Assembly: GCA_905233545.1 (NCBI GenBank)
Contig: CAJOEV010000006.1
Coordinates: 1 to 57,030, forward strand
Length of the DNA: 57,030 bases
From: an uncultured Eubacterium sp.
Lineage (GTDB): Bacteria; Bacillota; Clostridia; Oscillospirales; Acutalibacteraceae
Reading direction: 5' to 3'
The notes beneath the pieces were generated by a model that worked only from the letters and a program-made list of their open reading frames with translations, was not told the DNA's origin and made no database searches. Position 1 is the first letter of the stretch; the number at the start of each line of letters is the position of its first letter. Shown here piece after piece: positions 1 to 8,218 of this stretch. A program made the translations under genes and the position numbers.

Positions 1-1
1 T

Positions 2-232
2 CCTGAGGGAGACTTAACGCTTGCAAATGCAGGGGTGGACGGAATAGCAAGAATGAAGTCAAACCAGCACACGATAGGAAATCAGTTTGTAATATCCGTA
101 GGCACAAAAAAGCTTATCGGAACAAATACAACAATCAATGTGAAATACAAGGCATATATGATATACACCGACGGCAGCAATCAGTTTGTTGTTTATTCGG
201 ACAATGTAACCGATTCAACTGTTATTGAATAG
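2..232 (+). CDS. 3' end of an unidentified gene
   Basis: An open frame runs in from the left edge and stops at 232, so only the last 76 residues are visible. The fragment is rich in Thr, Asn, Ser and Val with alternating polar/hydrophobic residues, as in a beta-rich extracellular or structural domain. No transmembrane segment, sorting signal or catalytic motif is visible. A GTG at 35 could start a short ORF but has no ribosome site, so continuation from upstream is more likely. I cannot name a family. Confidence 0.55.
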   Translation, partial: PEGDLTLANAGVDGIARMKSNQHTIGNQFVISVGTKKLIGTNTTINVKYKAYMIYTDGSNQFVVYSDNVTDSTVIE

Positions 233-308
233 CTATGACGCTCTTCGGGGTTATCATACAGCTGTTCAATACATGATATTCCGTTTTTAATGTGACTTGG
301 AGAAGAAA

Positions 309-929
309 ATGAAAAACAAAGATATTACATATGATATTCAGCTCTGTGACGACGGTGTTTACCGCTGGAGATATGATTTGAATCTTTTCAAAACCGTGCG
401 AATATTCTTTTTGCTCTGGAAGATACTGTTTTTCATAATAATTGCAATATTCTCTGTTGCACTGATTTGTGATGCAGTGAGGTTTGATGATTTCTATCCC
501 GACAGATTGATGTATAACCTGAGATTCTTTGGATATTTCATCATAGGAATGACGGTTATATCTGTCCTCGGATATCTGATTTATGCGATAATTATGGGCG
601 GAAAATACTGTGTTATTTTTGAGATGGACGAAAAGGGAATAAACCATAAACAGATTCCTGCCCAGGCTGAAAAAGCAAAGAAAATTGCAGGAGCGACTAT
701 GCTCGCGGGCGCTGCTTCGGGCAGGCTGAGCACCGTCGGAGTCGGAATGAGCGCTTCAAGAACAGAGATGTATACCGAATTTTCAAGAGTTAAAAAGATT
801 AAAGCATATCCATCGAAGAACTTGATTAAGGTCAATGAAAAGCTTTCTCATAATCAGGTTTACACAAAAAAAGAAGACTTTGAATTTGTAAAAGACTTCA
901 TTGTTTCGCACTGCGAAAACCTGAAATAA
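309..929 (+). CDS. Small two-TM membrane protein of unknown function
   Basis: 206 residues. I chose the ATG at 309 because GGAGAAG lies at 299-305 just upstream; an in-frame TTG at 297 would overlap that ribosome site. Two hydrophobic segments are visible at about residues 28-52 and 73-97. They are followed by a soluble half with a Gly/Ala-rich stretch (residues ~118-146) and a basic beta-strand-rich tail. This resembles small membrane-anchored PH-like proteins, but I do not recognise a named family. It stands alone and is followed by a good terminator. Function unknown. Confidence 0.75.
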   Translation: MKNKDITYDIQLCDDGVYRWRYDLNLFKTVRIFFLLWKILFFIIIAIFSVALICDAVRFDDFYPDRLMYNLRFFGYFIIGMTVISVLGYLIYAIIMGGKYCVIFEMDEKGINHKQIPAQAEKAKKIAGATMLAGAASGRLSTVGVGMSASRTEMYTEFSRVKKIKAYPSKNLIKVNEKLSHNQVYTKKEDFEFVKDFIVSHCENLK

Positions 930-934
930 AAAAG

Positions 935-965
935 TCCTCAGTGAGTTTTCACTGAGGATTCTTTT
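935..965. terminator. Bidirectional intrinsic terminator
   Basis: Perfect 10-bp stem (935-944 with 949-958, loop GTTT) flanked by an A-run on the left and a T-rich run on the right. It separates the convergent genes ending at 929 (+) and 965 (-) and can serve both. Confidence 0.88.
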
Positions 966-1888
966 TATCTGTATATTATATTGTTTTTATAACTTTCCTT
1001 GTATTTCAGAAGTTCTTCTTCGTCAACATATGCCGAGAGCGCTCCGACGGCGGTGACCGATTTTCCTCCCGTAATATTTCCGAGAAGCAGACATTCCGAA
1101 AGAGGATAATCATAGAACAAGCCATACATAAATCCCGATAAGAATGCATCACCTGCCCCTGTTGAATCAACATTTTTGAATTCGTCGATACTCTTAACAA
1201 AAACTGCTTTGTCGCCGTCGATGCCGAGACATCCGTCCTTGTCAACCTTAACAACAACCTTTTCAAAATACTTTTTGAGTTCTTTTGCCGCATCCTCGGG
1301 GGAGGAGGTGTTTGTTATTTTCATTGCTTCCTTCTGATTCGGCGTGTAGTAATCCGCAAGGGAAAGCAGTTTGCTGTATTTTTCAAAGCTCATCTCCTCG
1401 TCCCAGCCCATATCAAGAACAAGAATGGTGCCCTCGCTTTTGAGCTTTGCGTAAACTTCGTTGAAGCCCCCGGGCTGCATCATGGTTATTTTCGAGCCCT
1501 TTGCAAGTTGATAAAACGCTTCCTTTACATTGTCATTGGGGTCGATGCTTCCTTTGCCGTAAGAGATAAAGCTTCTGTCCTGAGGAAGAATAACCGCTGA
1601 GGTAATATTAAGCGGAATACCGTTTCCGCAATATAGATTTAAAGGCTGAACACCGTTTTTTTCAAACTGTTCCTTTGCAAAATTTGAAAAAATATCATTT
1701 CCCAGTTCGGTTGCAATTTTTGTTTCAATGCCGAGCCTTCCGAGATTAATCAGTGTTGCGGGCAATCCGCCACCAAGCTGAAGGCTGAAATCCTTGCAGA
1801 ATATTTCTTCGCCTACATCGGGAATTTTCGGCATTCCCTGGTATAATAAGTCAACATTTGTTGCGCCTGCGCCTGCTATAAATGCCAT
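965..1888 (-). CDS. PfkB-family carbohydrate kinase
   Basis: 307 residues, normal for the ribokinase/PfkB superfamily, which transfers the gamma-phosphate of ATP to a sugar or nucleoside hydroxyl. The N-terminal glycine-rich region (LGGGLPATLINLGRLG, ~residues 37-52) matches PfkB signature 1. DSTGAGDAFLSGF (~residues 241-253) is signature 2, with the catalytic Asp in GAGD. The start codon is 4 bases from the stop of the GH4 gene, so the two are co-transcribed with the XRE regulator. The kinase probably phosphorylates a sugar released by, or entering, that pathway. The substrate cannot be told from sequence; fructokinase, ribokinase-like and sugar-acid kinase roles are all possible. Confidence 0.9.
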   Translation of the reverse strand: MAFIAGAGATNVDLLYQGMPKIPDVGEEIFCKDFSLQLGGGLPATLINLGRLGIETKIATELGNDIFSNFAKEQFEKNGVQPLNLYCGNGIPLNITSAVILPQDRSFISYGKGSIDPNDNVKEAFYQLAKGSKITMMQPGGFNEVYAKLKSEGTILVLDMGWDEEMSFEKYSKLLSLADYYTPNQKEAMKITNTSSPEDAAKELKKYFEKVVVKVDKDGCLGIDGDKAVFVKSIDEFKNVDSTGAGDAFLSGFMYGLFYDYPLSECLLLGNITGGKSVTAVGALSAYVDEEELLKYKESYKNNIIYR

Positions 1889-1891
1889 TTT

Positions 1892-3256
1892 TTATCTCCA
1901 ATCGTCTGTGTATTCTTTGTTGAGTTCAAGATATTTGTCAATAAGCGTCGTCGCTATTGAATAAGAGTTAACAAGCGGATGAAGAGTCAACGCTTCAACA
2001 GCTGATTGAATTGATTTTTCTCTGATTGCCTTTGATGCAAGGCGCTCATAAATTTTAACTCTTCTGATTAGTTCCAGATTCTGCTCATCAACATTTTTCA
2101 TTTTGTGCGGAATAACGCCGTTGGGGGTTATATCGCAGGTTATTTCAACGATATCATCGTCCCTGAGTCCTTCAATTGCACCCTCGTTTGCCGTGCACAG
2201 TATCATGCTGTCGCTTTTACCGCTGTTTGCAATTTCAATGAATTTCAGAGCAACTCCCGCGTATCCGCCGTTGTCTTTTTCAAAAATATTGAAGCGCCAG
2301 GGATTCTTTCTCCTGATGCCCGTTTCGGCTGCCATATAGTTTTCTTCTCTCTTGCCGTACCAGTATTCAAATATTTCAAAAGCCTTGTCAAAATCCCTGT
2401 CGATATCAATTTTTGAAAGCTCAGCGGTCATATTTTTATTATATTCTGCTATCTGTTCTCCGCGTGTTTTTTCACTGTTAAGAATGTTTTCAAGCGCTTT
2501 TTCTCTATAGTAGAAATAGTACAGATATTCATTTAGAATTGAATGGCGTTCTTTTAGAAGCTTCTTTTCAAAATAGCGAAGGTCTGTGAGTTCATATGCT
2601 TTTTCGTTTTCGATAATATCATCAAGCATTTCTTTTCCGTTTATGGTAACTGAATTGAAATAGCTCAAATGATTAAGCCCGTATATTTCGCCCCTTGCGG
2701 CTGTTTCATCATCCGTATACAATAAAGCAAATGAACGAAGCATACCCGACGGAGCGTCGCATATGCCATATGTAAAATCATACCCCAAATCACGCAGTGT
2801 CTGGCTGACAACGCCCGCAGGGTTTGTAAAATTGAAAACCTTGCAATCTCTTTTTGCATATTTTTTAATCAGCTCACAGTATTCAACCAGCGCCTTAACG
2901 CTTCTCATAGCAAATGAAAAGCCGGCAGCTCCCGTTGTTTCCTGACCGAGAACACCGCAGGAGAGTGCAATTCTTTCATCGCGGACACGCATTTCGTCCC
3001 CGCCTTCGCGTATGGTCGTTATAACATAATCGGTATCGGTTATTGCCTCAACTGCGTTCGTTGTTATTTCGAAATCAAGATCGGGGCAGAGCATGAATGC
3101 AACGTGTTTTGCCATTTTGCCGTAGATGTTAAGCTTTGTTTCATCATTATCCATAAAAACAAGCTTGTCAATATTCAGTTCATCGGCACGCGCAGCAATG
3201 CTTTTTGCAAGAAACATTGAGCGCACTCCGCCGCCTCCGATAACAGTTAGTTTCAT
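1892..3256 (-). CDS. Family GH4 glycosidase (NAD+/Mn2+-dependent)
   Basis: 454 residues starting at ATG 3256 behind AAGGGTG. The frame is open further upstream, but that extension is a Lys-rich out-of-frame reading of the XRE gene tail. The N-terminus MKLTVIGGGGVRSMF is the dinucleotide-binding loop of GH4 enzymes, which cleave glycosides by NAD+-assisted oxidation/elimination with a divalent metal. GQETTGAAGFSFAMR, FNFTNPAG, the metal-ligand cysteine in GICDAPSGM and the histidine in GLNHLSYF are all present. The subfamily motif reads CDAP. From memory CDMP goes with 6-phospho-alpha-glucosidases and CNVP with 6-phospho-beta-glucosidases, so specificity is open. Operon: XRE regulator, GH4, PfkB kinase. 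No PTS genes are in view to supply a 6-phospho substrate. Confidence 0.9.
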   Translation of the reverse strand: MKLTVIGGGGVRSMFLAKSIAARADELNIDKLVFMDNDETKLNIYGKMAKHVAFMLCPDLDFEITTNAVEAITDTDYVITTIREGGDEMRVRDERIALSCGVLGQETTGAAGFSFAMRSVKALVEYCELIKKYAKRDCKVFNFTNPAGVVSQTLRDLGYDFTYGICDAPSGMLRSFALLYTDDETAARGEIYGLNHLSYFNSVTINGKEMLDDIIENEKAYELTDLRYFEKKLLKERHSILNEYLYYFYYREKALENILNSEKTRGEQIAEYNKNMTAELSKIDIDRDFDKAFEIFEYWYGKREENYMAAETGIRRKNPWRFNIFEKDNGGYAGVALKFIEIANSGKSDSMILCTANEGAIEGLRDDDIVEITCDITPNGVIPHKMKNVDEQNLELIRRVKIYERLASKAIREKSIQSAVEALTLHPLVNSYSIATTLIDKYLELNKEYTDDWR

Positions 3257-3266
3257 CTTTTCACCC

Positions 3267-3605
3267 TTATTTATTTGCCTTTTTCTTTTGCTTTTTTGCT
3301 TTTTCAAGAGCTTTCTTTTTTGCTTTTTCAATTGCTTTTCGGTCTTTTTCATAAGCCTTGAGCTTCTCATTTGTTTCCTTGCTTTTCGGTATCTGTCCGA
3401 TAAGTTCCGAAACGGTTATTCCATATATTTCGGAAAGAAAAACAAGCATAATAATATCGGGAAGTCCGTCACCGCGCTCCCATTTAGAAACGGATTTATT
3501 TGAATAGCCTATTGCATTTGCAAGCTCGCTCTGAGTCAATCCGTTAAGCTTTCTGTAAAGCGAAAGATTTTCGGCGATTATTTCATTCTGAGATTTCTCT
3601 GACAT
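3267..3605 (-). CDS. XRE-family transcriptional regulator
   Basis: 112 residues. Start chosen at ATG 3605 with AAAGG seven bases upstream; a GTG at 3614 overlaps that ribosome site. The helix-turn-helix is clear at about residues 9-60: SLYRKLNGLTQSELANAIGY, then SNKSVSKWERGDGLPD. The last third is a highly charged Lys/Ala/Glu tail, likely an extended helix of unknown role. The stop codon falls in the ribosome site of the GH4 gene, so translation of the two may be coupled. Two palindromes over its own promoter suggest autoregulation of the sugar operon. Confidence 0.92.
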   Translation of the reverse strand: MSEKSQNEIIAENLSLYRKLNGLTQSELANAIGYSNKSVSKWERGDGLPDIIMLVFLSEIYGITVSELIGQIPKSKETNEKLKAYEKDRKAIEKAKKKALEKAKKQKKKANK

Positions 3606-3635
3606 ATATTTCACCTTTTTATCGTTTATACCATT

Positions 3636-3664
3636 ATTCTACTATCAGTAGACTGCTTTGTCAA
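3636..3664 (-). promoter_or_regulatory. Sigma-A promoter of the XRE-GH4-PfkB operon
   Basis: Minus strand: TTGACA (3664-3659), 17-bp spacer, TAGAAT (3641-3636). It lies 31 bp upstream of the XRE start codon and is one of the best promoter matches in the window. Confidence 0.85.
3638..3652. promoter_or_regulatory. Candidate XRE operator 1
   Basis: TCTACTATCAGTAGA is a 15-bp palindrome (6-bp perfect arms) that overlaps the -10 box and part of the spacer, a position suited to repression. A related copy lies 34 bp upstream. Confidence 0.6.
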
Positions 3665-3671
3665 TATAAAA

Positions 3672-3686
3672 TCTACTAATAATAGA
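3672..3686. promoter_or_regulatory. Candidate XRE operator 2
   Basis: TCTACTAATAATAGA is an imperfect second copy of the 3638-3652 palindrome (12 of 15 positions identical). It sits just upstream of the -35 box. The centre-to-centre spacing of 34 bp is roughly three helical turns, so both could be bound on the same DNA face. Confidence 0.5.
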
Positions 3687-3761
3687 ACTAATTCCACTGA
3701 TAAGGGGTTTTCAGATTTGCAAAAGGGCTTTATAATTCGTGAAAAAGGGAGGCACAACACT

Positions 3762-4433
3762 ATGAAACGAACAAAACTTGCTGACAGAAAACTCCCCGAC
3801 TATACAAGGGGAGAAGAGATTTTCAATATGGTCAGCCACATTGTCGGAGGCTCCTTTGGAGTTATTGCTCTGGGACTGTGTATGGGATTTTCAATATTTC
3901 ACAACAATCCGTGGGGACTTGCAGGCGGAATAATATACGGTATTTCTATGATATATCTTTATACCATTTCAAGTGTATACCACGGACTGAAAAGTGAAAA
4001 AGCAAAAAAGGTTATGCAGGTACTTGACCACTGCACGATATTCGCGCTGATTTTCGGCTCGTATATGCCCCTTATGCTGACGGGAATAAGAGAATACTAT
4101 CCCGTATTATTCTGGATAACTTTTTCAATTCTTGTTATTGCAACAGCGGTTTGCGTAACCTTTACTGCAATTGATTTTCAGCGTTATGCAGTTATATCTA
4201 ATATCGGTTATTTCGGAATCGGCTGGACAGCGCTGTTACTTCTTTATCCAATGTATAAGATTTACGGGCTTGAAATTGTCATCTGGACGTTTTGCGGAGG
4301 ACTTGCCTACACGTTGGGAATAATCTTTTTCGCGCTTCAGAAAAAGCAAAAATATATGCACAGTATATTTCATCTTTTCATTCTACTTGGAACGGCGCTT
4401 CAATTTGTCGCAATCTTCAAGTTCTGTATATAA
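3762..4433 (+). CDS. Hemolysin III / TrhA-family membrane protein
   Basis: 223 residues from ATG 3762 behind AAAGGGAGG (3745-3753). An in-frame start at 3717 has no ribosome site. Seven hydrophobic segments are visible, with the family's conserved polar residues: EEIFNMVSHIVGG near residue 20, the S-x3-H of SSVYHGL, LDHCTIF, and the H-x3-H of MHSIFHLF in the last helix. These belong to the HlyIII/PAQR-like superfamily, whose conserved His/Asp residues form a metal-binding site. Despite the name, a hemolytic role is not implied, and the physiological role in Firmicutes is poorly known. It is monocistronic and divergent from the XRE operon. Confidence 0.9.
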   Translation: MKRTKLADRKLPDYTRGEEIFNMVSHIVGGSFGVIALGLCMGFSIFHNNPWGLAGGIIYGISMIYLYTISSVYHGLKSEKAKKVMQVLDHCTIFALIFGSYMPLMLTGIREYYPVLFWITFSILVIATAVCVTFTAIDFQRYAVISNIGYFGIGWTALLLLYPMYKIYGLEIVIWTFCGGLAYTLGIIFFALQKKQKYMHSIFHLFILLGTALQFVAIFKFCI

Positions 4434-4436
4434 AGT

Positions 4437-4470
4437 AAAACTGAGCACATTTCAAATGTGCTCAGTTTTT
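4437..4470. terminator. Bidirectional intrinsic terminator
   Basis: A long inverted repeat (4437-4452 with 4454-4469) with A-run and T-run flanks lies between convergent genes. The last codons of the minus-strand EamA gene (ending at 4452) fall within the stem. Confidence 0.88.
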
Positions 4471-5378
4471 GTTTTATTGATTATTGTTATTCCAAGTGCA
4501 ACACTTATTCCTGCGGCTAAATACTGCCATCTGAAAGGCTCGCCCAGAATAAGGGAGGAAAACATAACGCCCAGAACAGGTATGAGCGCATTGAAAATTG
4601 CAACTTTGCTTATAGGGTGATAAGCGAGGAGCATATTGTATATTTCAAAACAAAGTGCGCTGATAAGAATGAGCGCCGCCAATATTAATATACCTTTAAA
4701 TGTGAAATGCCACTTGCTTTTTATTCCGAGGGCAAAACCGAGTGCAATCATAATCAGCCCGCCGAAAAGCATACCGTATCCCGTTGCAGCGGTTATGTTG
4801 ACTTTTTCAGAAATCTTTCTTGTCATTATTCCCCCGAGTGCTGCAAAGCAGGCGTTTATAAGAATAAATCCATCGCCCTTAAAGGATATCCCCGAAAAGA
4901 GTTCATCAAGCGGAGCTATATTTATAAGAACTATTCCGAAAAGTCCGAAAACACATCCGATGATTTTCTTATAGCTTAATTTATCCTCTTTGAACATCAA
5001 CCCCGAAAGGATTATAAGCAAAAAGCCTCCCATTGAATCAAGTATTGTTCCGCGCGAACTCGGCAGGTTTGAGAGCCCCATATATGCAAACATATAGTGG
5101 AGGGCTGTGTTTACCAGTCCGAAGGACAATATCCTGCTCCATTTGTTTTTGCCTTTGATACTTAGATTGACACCGAGCGCTTTTCCGAAAATCAAAACAA
5201 GTATTCCTGCAAATAAAAACCTTATTCCTGCGAACAGAACACTGCTGCCCAAGTCATTTGTGATTTCAAATTCCCTGTATCCAAGCTTAATCAGCGGATA
5301 TGCAAGCGACCATCCGAAAGCGCAAAAGGCGGCAAAAAGCGGGCGGTATTTGTTTTCTTTTATAATTTTTGAATTCAT
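4452..5378 (-). CDS. EamA/DMT-family transporter
   Basis: 308 residues with about ten hydrophobic segments, arranged as two EamA repeats of the drug/metabolite transporter superfamily. The first repeat includes YPLIKLGYREF and NTALHYMFAYMGLSNLPSS; the second includes AYHPISKVAIFNALIPVLGV and the family-typical LGEPF. The start codon overlaps the stop of the SGNH gene (ATGA), so it is translationally coupled as the last member of the dlt-like operon. The family usually exports metabolites or drugs. A role in moving an acyl or amino-acyl donor or precursor for the neighbouring acylation genes is inference only. Confidence 0.9.
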   Translation of the reverse strand: MNSKIIKENKYRPLFAAFCAFGWSLAYPLIKLGYREFEITNDLGSSVLFAGIRFLFAGILVLIFGKALGVNLSIKGKNKWSRILSFGLVNTALHYMFAYMGLSNLPSSRGTILDSMGGFLLIILSGLMFKEDKLSYKKIIGCVFGLFGIVLINIAPLDELFSGISFKGDGFILINACFAALGGIMTRKISEKVNITAATGYGMLFGGLIMIALGFALGIKSKWHFTFKGILILAALILISALCFEIYNMLLAYHPISKVAIFNALIPVLGVMFSSLILGEPFRWQYLAAGISVALGITIINKTKTEHI

Positions 5379-6400
5379 TCTTCTGATTTATTAGAGGTGC
5401 TTCTGTATCTGTCGAACTTTTCCAAGTCCAGATTCCAGGAAGCACATTTTTCATGGTTTCTCATATCTTCAATTGAATAATTTCTCTGAATATAATCGCC
5501 GACAAAAAGCGTAACAGCCTTTGCGCCGTTGTAGTTGAGATGGTTTCCCTCATCTCTGAAACAGCTTGTCATACTGATTCCCATATCTTCATAATGAAGA
5601 TTCAAATCAATAAACGGAAGGTTTCTCTCACTTGCATATTTTTCAACGGCATTGTGCCTTGCATAATTCCATGTATTGATTGAAGGAAGGGCAAGAATCA
5701 TAACTTCGGCGCCCTGGGATTTGCAGTATTCAATCATCTCGTCGGTCTGCTCTTTATTGATATTTGATATATCATCAATCTCAGAGGTTTCAACCATATA
5801 ATCAGATTGTTTTAAAACGCAGGTTCTTGTGTTATATCTGTAGCCGTGGGAATTATATGGCGAATTTTCAATGTTGTTTTTTCCGCCCTGCCAGTAGTTG
5901 TGAAATCTGAAAATTGAAAAAACATTATCAATATTATGTGCGAAAAATTCAGGCTCCATATGGTCAAAGAAATCTGAGAGCCAGTCCTCTTTTTTCAGCT
6001 TTTCATTGTCAACCGTTTCACCGTCATAAAACATATCCGTTTCGATAATGACAAGCTTTGGTGACTGCTTTTCAAAAAGCATTTTAAGAATTTTCTGCGA
6101 CTCAGGAATGGTCTGGTGAATAGATGCACTGACAACACTCGTGTATCCGTATTCTCTGAACAGCTCAAGCGGTACGAATCCCGAATAAACATCGCTGTTT
6201 CCGATAGCAACAACCTCAATGGTGTTTTCTTCCTCGTTAATAAAGGAATAGGCGTCTTTTTTATTGTTATTGAATTTTAAAGCGGAGGTCTCTGTAAAAA
6301 CAGTAACCGAAAGCACCTGGAGAATAATGAAAAAAACCAGCACAAAAGCTAAGATTTTTACAATATCAACAGCCTTTTTCTTTAAAAACGCTTTATCCAT
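5375..6400 (-). CDS. Membrane-anchored SGNH-like protein (DltD/AlgJ-like role)
   Basis: 341 residues: a positively charged N-terminus, one transmembrane helix (~residues 14-34), then an extracellular domain. It shows a Ser-containing block at IGNSD (Ser69) and a D-x3-H pair at RDEGNHLNYNGA (Asp283, His287). That is the catalytic arrangement of SGNH hydrolases and O-acyltransferases. Placed directly after an MBOAT gene (2-base gap), it should do the extracellular step of cell-envelope acylation, as AlgJ/AlgX or DltD do. It does not look like a standard DltD sequence to me. Acceptor polymer unknown. Confidence 0.8.
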   Translation of the reverse strand: MDKAFLKKKAVDIVKILAFVLVFFIILQVLSVTVFTETSALKFNNNKKDAYSFINEEENTIEVVAIGNSDVYSGFVPLELFREYGYTSVVSASIHQTIPESQKILKMLFEKQSPKLVIIETDMFYDGETVDNEKLKKEDWLSDFFDHMEPEFFAHNIDNVFSIFRFHNYWQGGKNNIENSPYNSHGYRYNTRTCVLKQSDYMVETSEIDDISNINKEQTDEMIEYCKSQGAEVMILALPSINTWNYARHNAVEKYASERNLPFIDLNLHYEDMGISMTSCFRDEGNHLNYNGAKAVTLFVGDYIQRNYSIEDMRNHEKCASWNLDLEKFDRYRSTSNKSEE

Positions 6401-6402
6401 TT

Positions 6403-7983
6403 TTAAAAGTTAGCGTATATCAAATCAACTACGCCGTACCCCTCTCCGTAAGCACCGATAATGATGATTACAAATATTGCAGCAAGATATAAAACGAATT
6501 TCAAAGCAAACGGAAGTCTGTAAATTTTCTCGATTATATCAATTTTTCTCTCTTTAAGAATTCCGACAATCAGAATTGCGATAAAGCCGATTAAAATAAC
6601 TGCATAGTCATAGAAATTGATTTCAATGCTGTTTTCAGCACCGGGAATTAAAGCCGAGATATCACCCCATCTGAACAGGGAGGCGAACATATGAAAAGCG
6701 ACCTTAAGATTGTCAGCTCTGAAAATAAGCATACCGAAATTTACGATAATAAATGTTCTGAAAACTGCAAAATATCCGAAGCCCTTTGACTCGGTGTTTA
6801 TTTTAAGTTTATTGCAAAGCTTATCCGTCAGCGGTTTGAAGAATAAGCCGAGCATCATAAGAAAATAGTAGTATAAGCCGTAGACTATGTATTTCCAGCC
6901 CGAGCCGTGCCAGAAACCATTTGTAAACCATACGAAAAACAGCGCAATCGAGGTTGGAATAAGACTTGCATAATATTGGTTGAATTTTTCTTTTGTTTTA
7001 GCTGAAATGTTTTTAATTCCTTTTGAAAGTGAAACGGGATAGAAGATATAATCCCTGAGAAATGTTCCCAAAGAAATATGCCATCTCTGCCAGAATTCGT
7101 TGATTGATTTTGCAAAAAACGGCTGCTTGAAGTTTTCGGGAAGCTCAATTCCGAGCATTCTTCCGAGTCCGCACATAATATCCATAACGCCCGAGAATTC
7201 GCAGTAAAGCTGAAGAGTGTAGAAAAGAATTGCACAGGCAACGGGAAGTCCGCTGTAGCTTTCATAGTTGTCAAAAACACCGCTGACGAGCAAAACAGCT
7301 CTGTCGGCGATAACAACCTTTTTGAAAAGTCCCCAGCAGGTGCGAACATATCCTTTGCTGACATCTTCAAGATTGTTGTATTTACAGGTGCAAAGCTGTT
7401 TTCCGAGCTGTTCGTATCTCGCAATGGGACCTTCAACAACGGTGAGCATAAATGAAAGAAACAGCGAGATTTTCAGCGGATTTTTCTCTGCTTCAATTTT
7501 TCCGTAGTAAACATCTGCAATATAGCTGATTCCCTCAAGAACAAAAAAGGAAATTCCGAGAGGCTGAATGACCGAAAGCTCTTTGATATTCAGCGCGGGA
7601 ATGAGATTCAGCGTTCCGATAAAGAAGTTTATATATTTGCAAAAAAGCAATATTAAAACAACCAAAACTGCACCGAGGGCTAAAATACGGCGTTTGTATT
7701 GGTTGTATTTTGCTCTTATGGACTTTTTTTCTTCCTTTGATGAAGCTTGCTTTCTTTTGAGCTTCATTGTGTCGTTCATTTTTTGAATCAGGAGTCCAGA
7801 GCCCCATACTATCAGCGTTATAACAATAAACGGGATAATGTTGCCCTTTGAGGAAACGAAATAAAACGCATATGAGCCCAAAAGAAGAACAACCCATCTG
7901 ATTTTCTGCGGAACCATGCTGTAAAGCAATGCGGTAATTCCGAAAAACAGAAGGAAGAAGGAAAATGATGCGTAACTAATCAT
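6403..7983 (-). CDS. MBOAT O-acyltransferase (DltB/AlgI-like)
   Basis: 526 residues, about eleven membrane segments. The MBOAT core is clear: SINEFWQRWHISLGTFLRDY (~residues 293-312) and the catalytic-histidine motif FTNGFWHGSGW (His359). Such proteins move an activated acyl group from the cytoplasmic side across the membrane onto an extracellular acceptor or acyl shuttle. The carrier protein and AMP-ligase genes immediately upstream (2-base gaps) imply that the donor is a carrier-bound thioester, as in D-alanylation of teichoic acids. Confidence 0.92.
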   Translation of the reverse strand: MISYASFSFFLLFFGITALLYSMVPQKIRWVVLLLGSYAFYFVSSKGNIIPFIVITLIVWGSGLLIQKMNDTMKLKRKQASSKEEKKSIRAKYNQYKRRILALGAVLVVLILLFCKYINFFIGTLNLIPALNIKELSVIQPLGISFFVLEGISYIADVYYGKIEAEKNPLKISLFLSFMLTVVEGPIARYEQLGKQLCTCKYNNLEDVSKGYVRTCWGLFKKVVIADRAVLLVSGVFDNYESYSGLPVACAILFYTLQLYCEFSGVMDIMCGLGRMLGIELPENFKQPFFAKSINEFWQRWHISLGTFLRDYIFYPVSLSKGIKNISAKTKEKFNQYYASLIPTSIALFFVWFTNGFWHGSGWKYIVYGLYYYFLMMLGLFFKPLTDKLCNKLKINTESKGFGYFAVFRTFIIVNFGMLIFRADNLKVAFHMFASLFRWGDISALIPGAENSIEINFYDYAVILIGFIAILIVGILKERKIDIIEKIYRLPFALKFVLYLAAIFVIIIIGAYGEGYGVVDLIYANF

Positions 7984-7985
7984 TA

Positions 7986-8216
7986 TTAATCCTCGTCTTC
8001 AAGGCGTTCAATAAGATTTAAAATTGCAGCAGGAGTTGCAAAGTTTTCGGGAGTTATGTCCCTTGCAGAAATTTCAACATCAAACTCATCGCTGAGAGTT
8101 CCGACAAGGTTGATCATTGCAAGCGAATCAATGATATGCTCATCAATTAAAGCGGTGTTTTCGCTGATATCGGCAGAGGGCTTGATTCCTTTTAAAATTT
8201 CAATAATCTTATCCAT
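7986..8216 (-). CDS. Acyl/D-alanyl carrier protein (DltC-like)
   Basis: 76 residues, the normal size of a carrier protein. The phosphopantetheine attachment serine is Ser31 in HIIDSLAMINL. The protein is acidic and predicted helical. Between the ligase (2 bp) and the MBOAT gene (2 bp), it should carry the activated acyl or amino-acyl group as a thioester. Gene order ligase-carrier-MBOAT differs from the common dltA-B-C-D order. Confidence 0.92.
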   Translation of the reverse strand: MDKIIEILKGIKPSADISENTALIDEHIIDSLAMINLVGTLSDEFDVEISARDITPENFATPAAILNLIERLEDED

Positions 8217-8218
8217 AT

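Noticed and set aside
222-647. 141-codon open frame on the minus strand over the small membrane-protein gene
   Set aside because: It lies antisense to the better-supported gene at 309-929, has no ribosome site, and its composition (many Cys, His, Asn, Tyr) is that of a shadow frame.
3257-3370. N-terminal extension of the GH4 protein (Lys/Arg-rich, 38 codons)
   Set aside because: It is an out-of-frame reading of the XRE gene tail; the conserved dinucleotide-binding start and the ribosome site fix the ATG at 3256.
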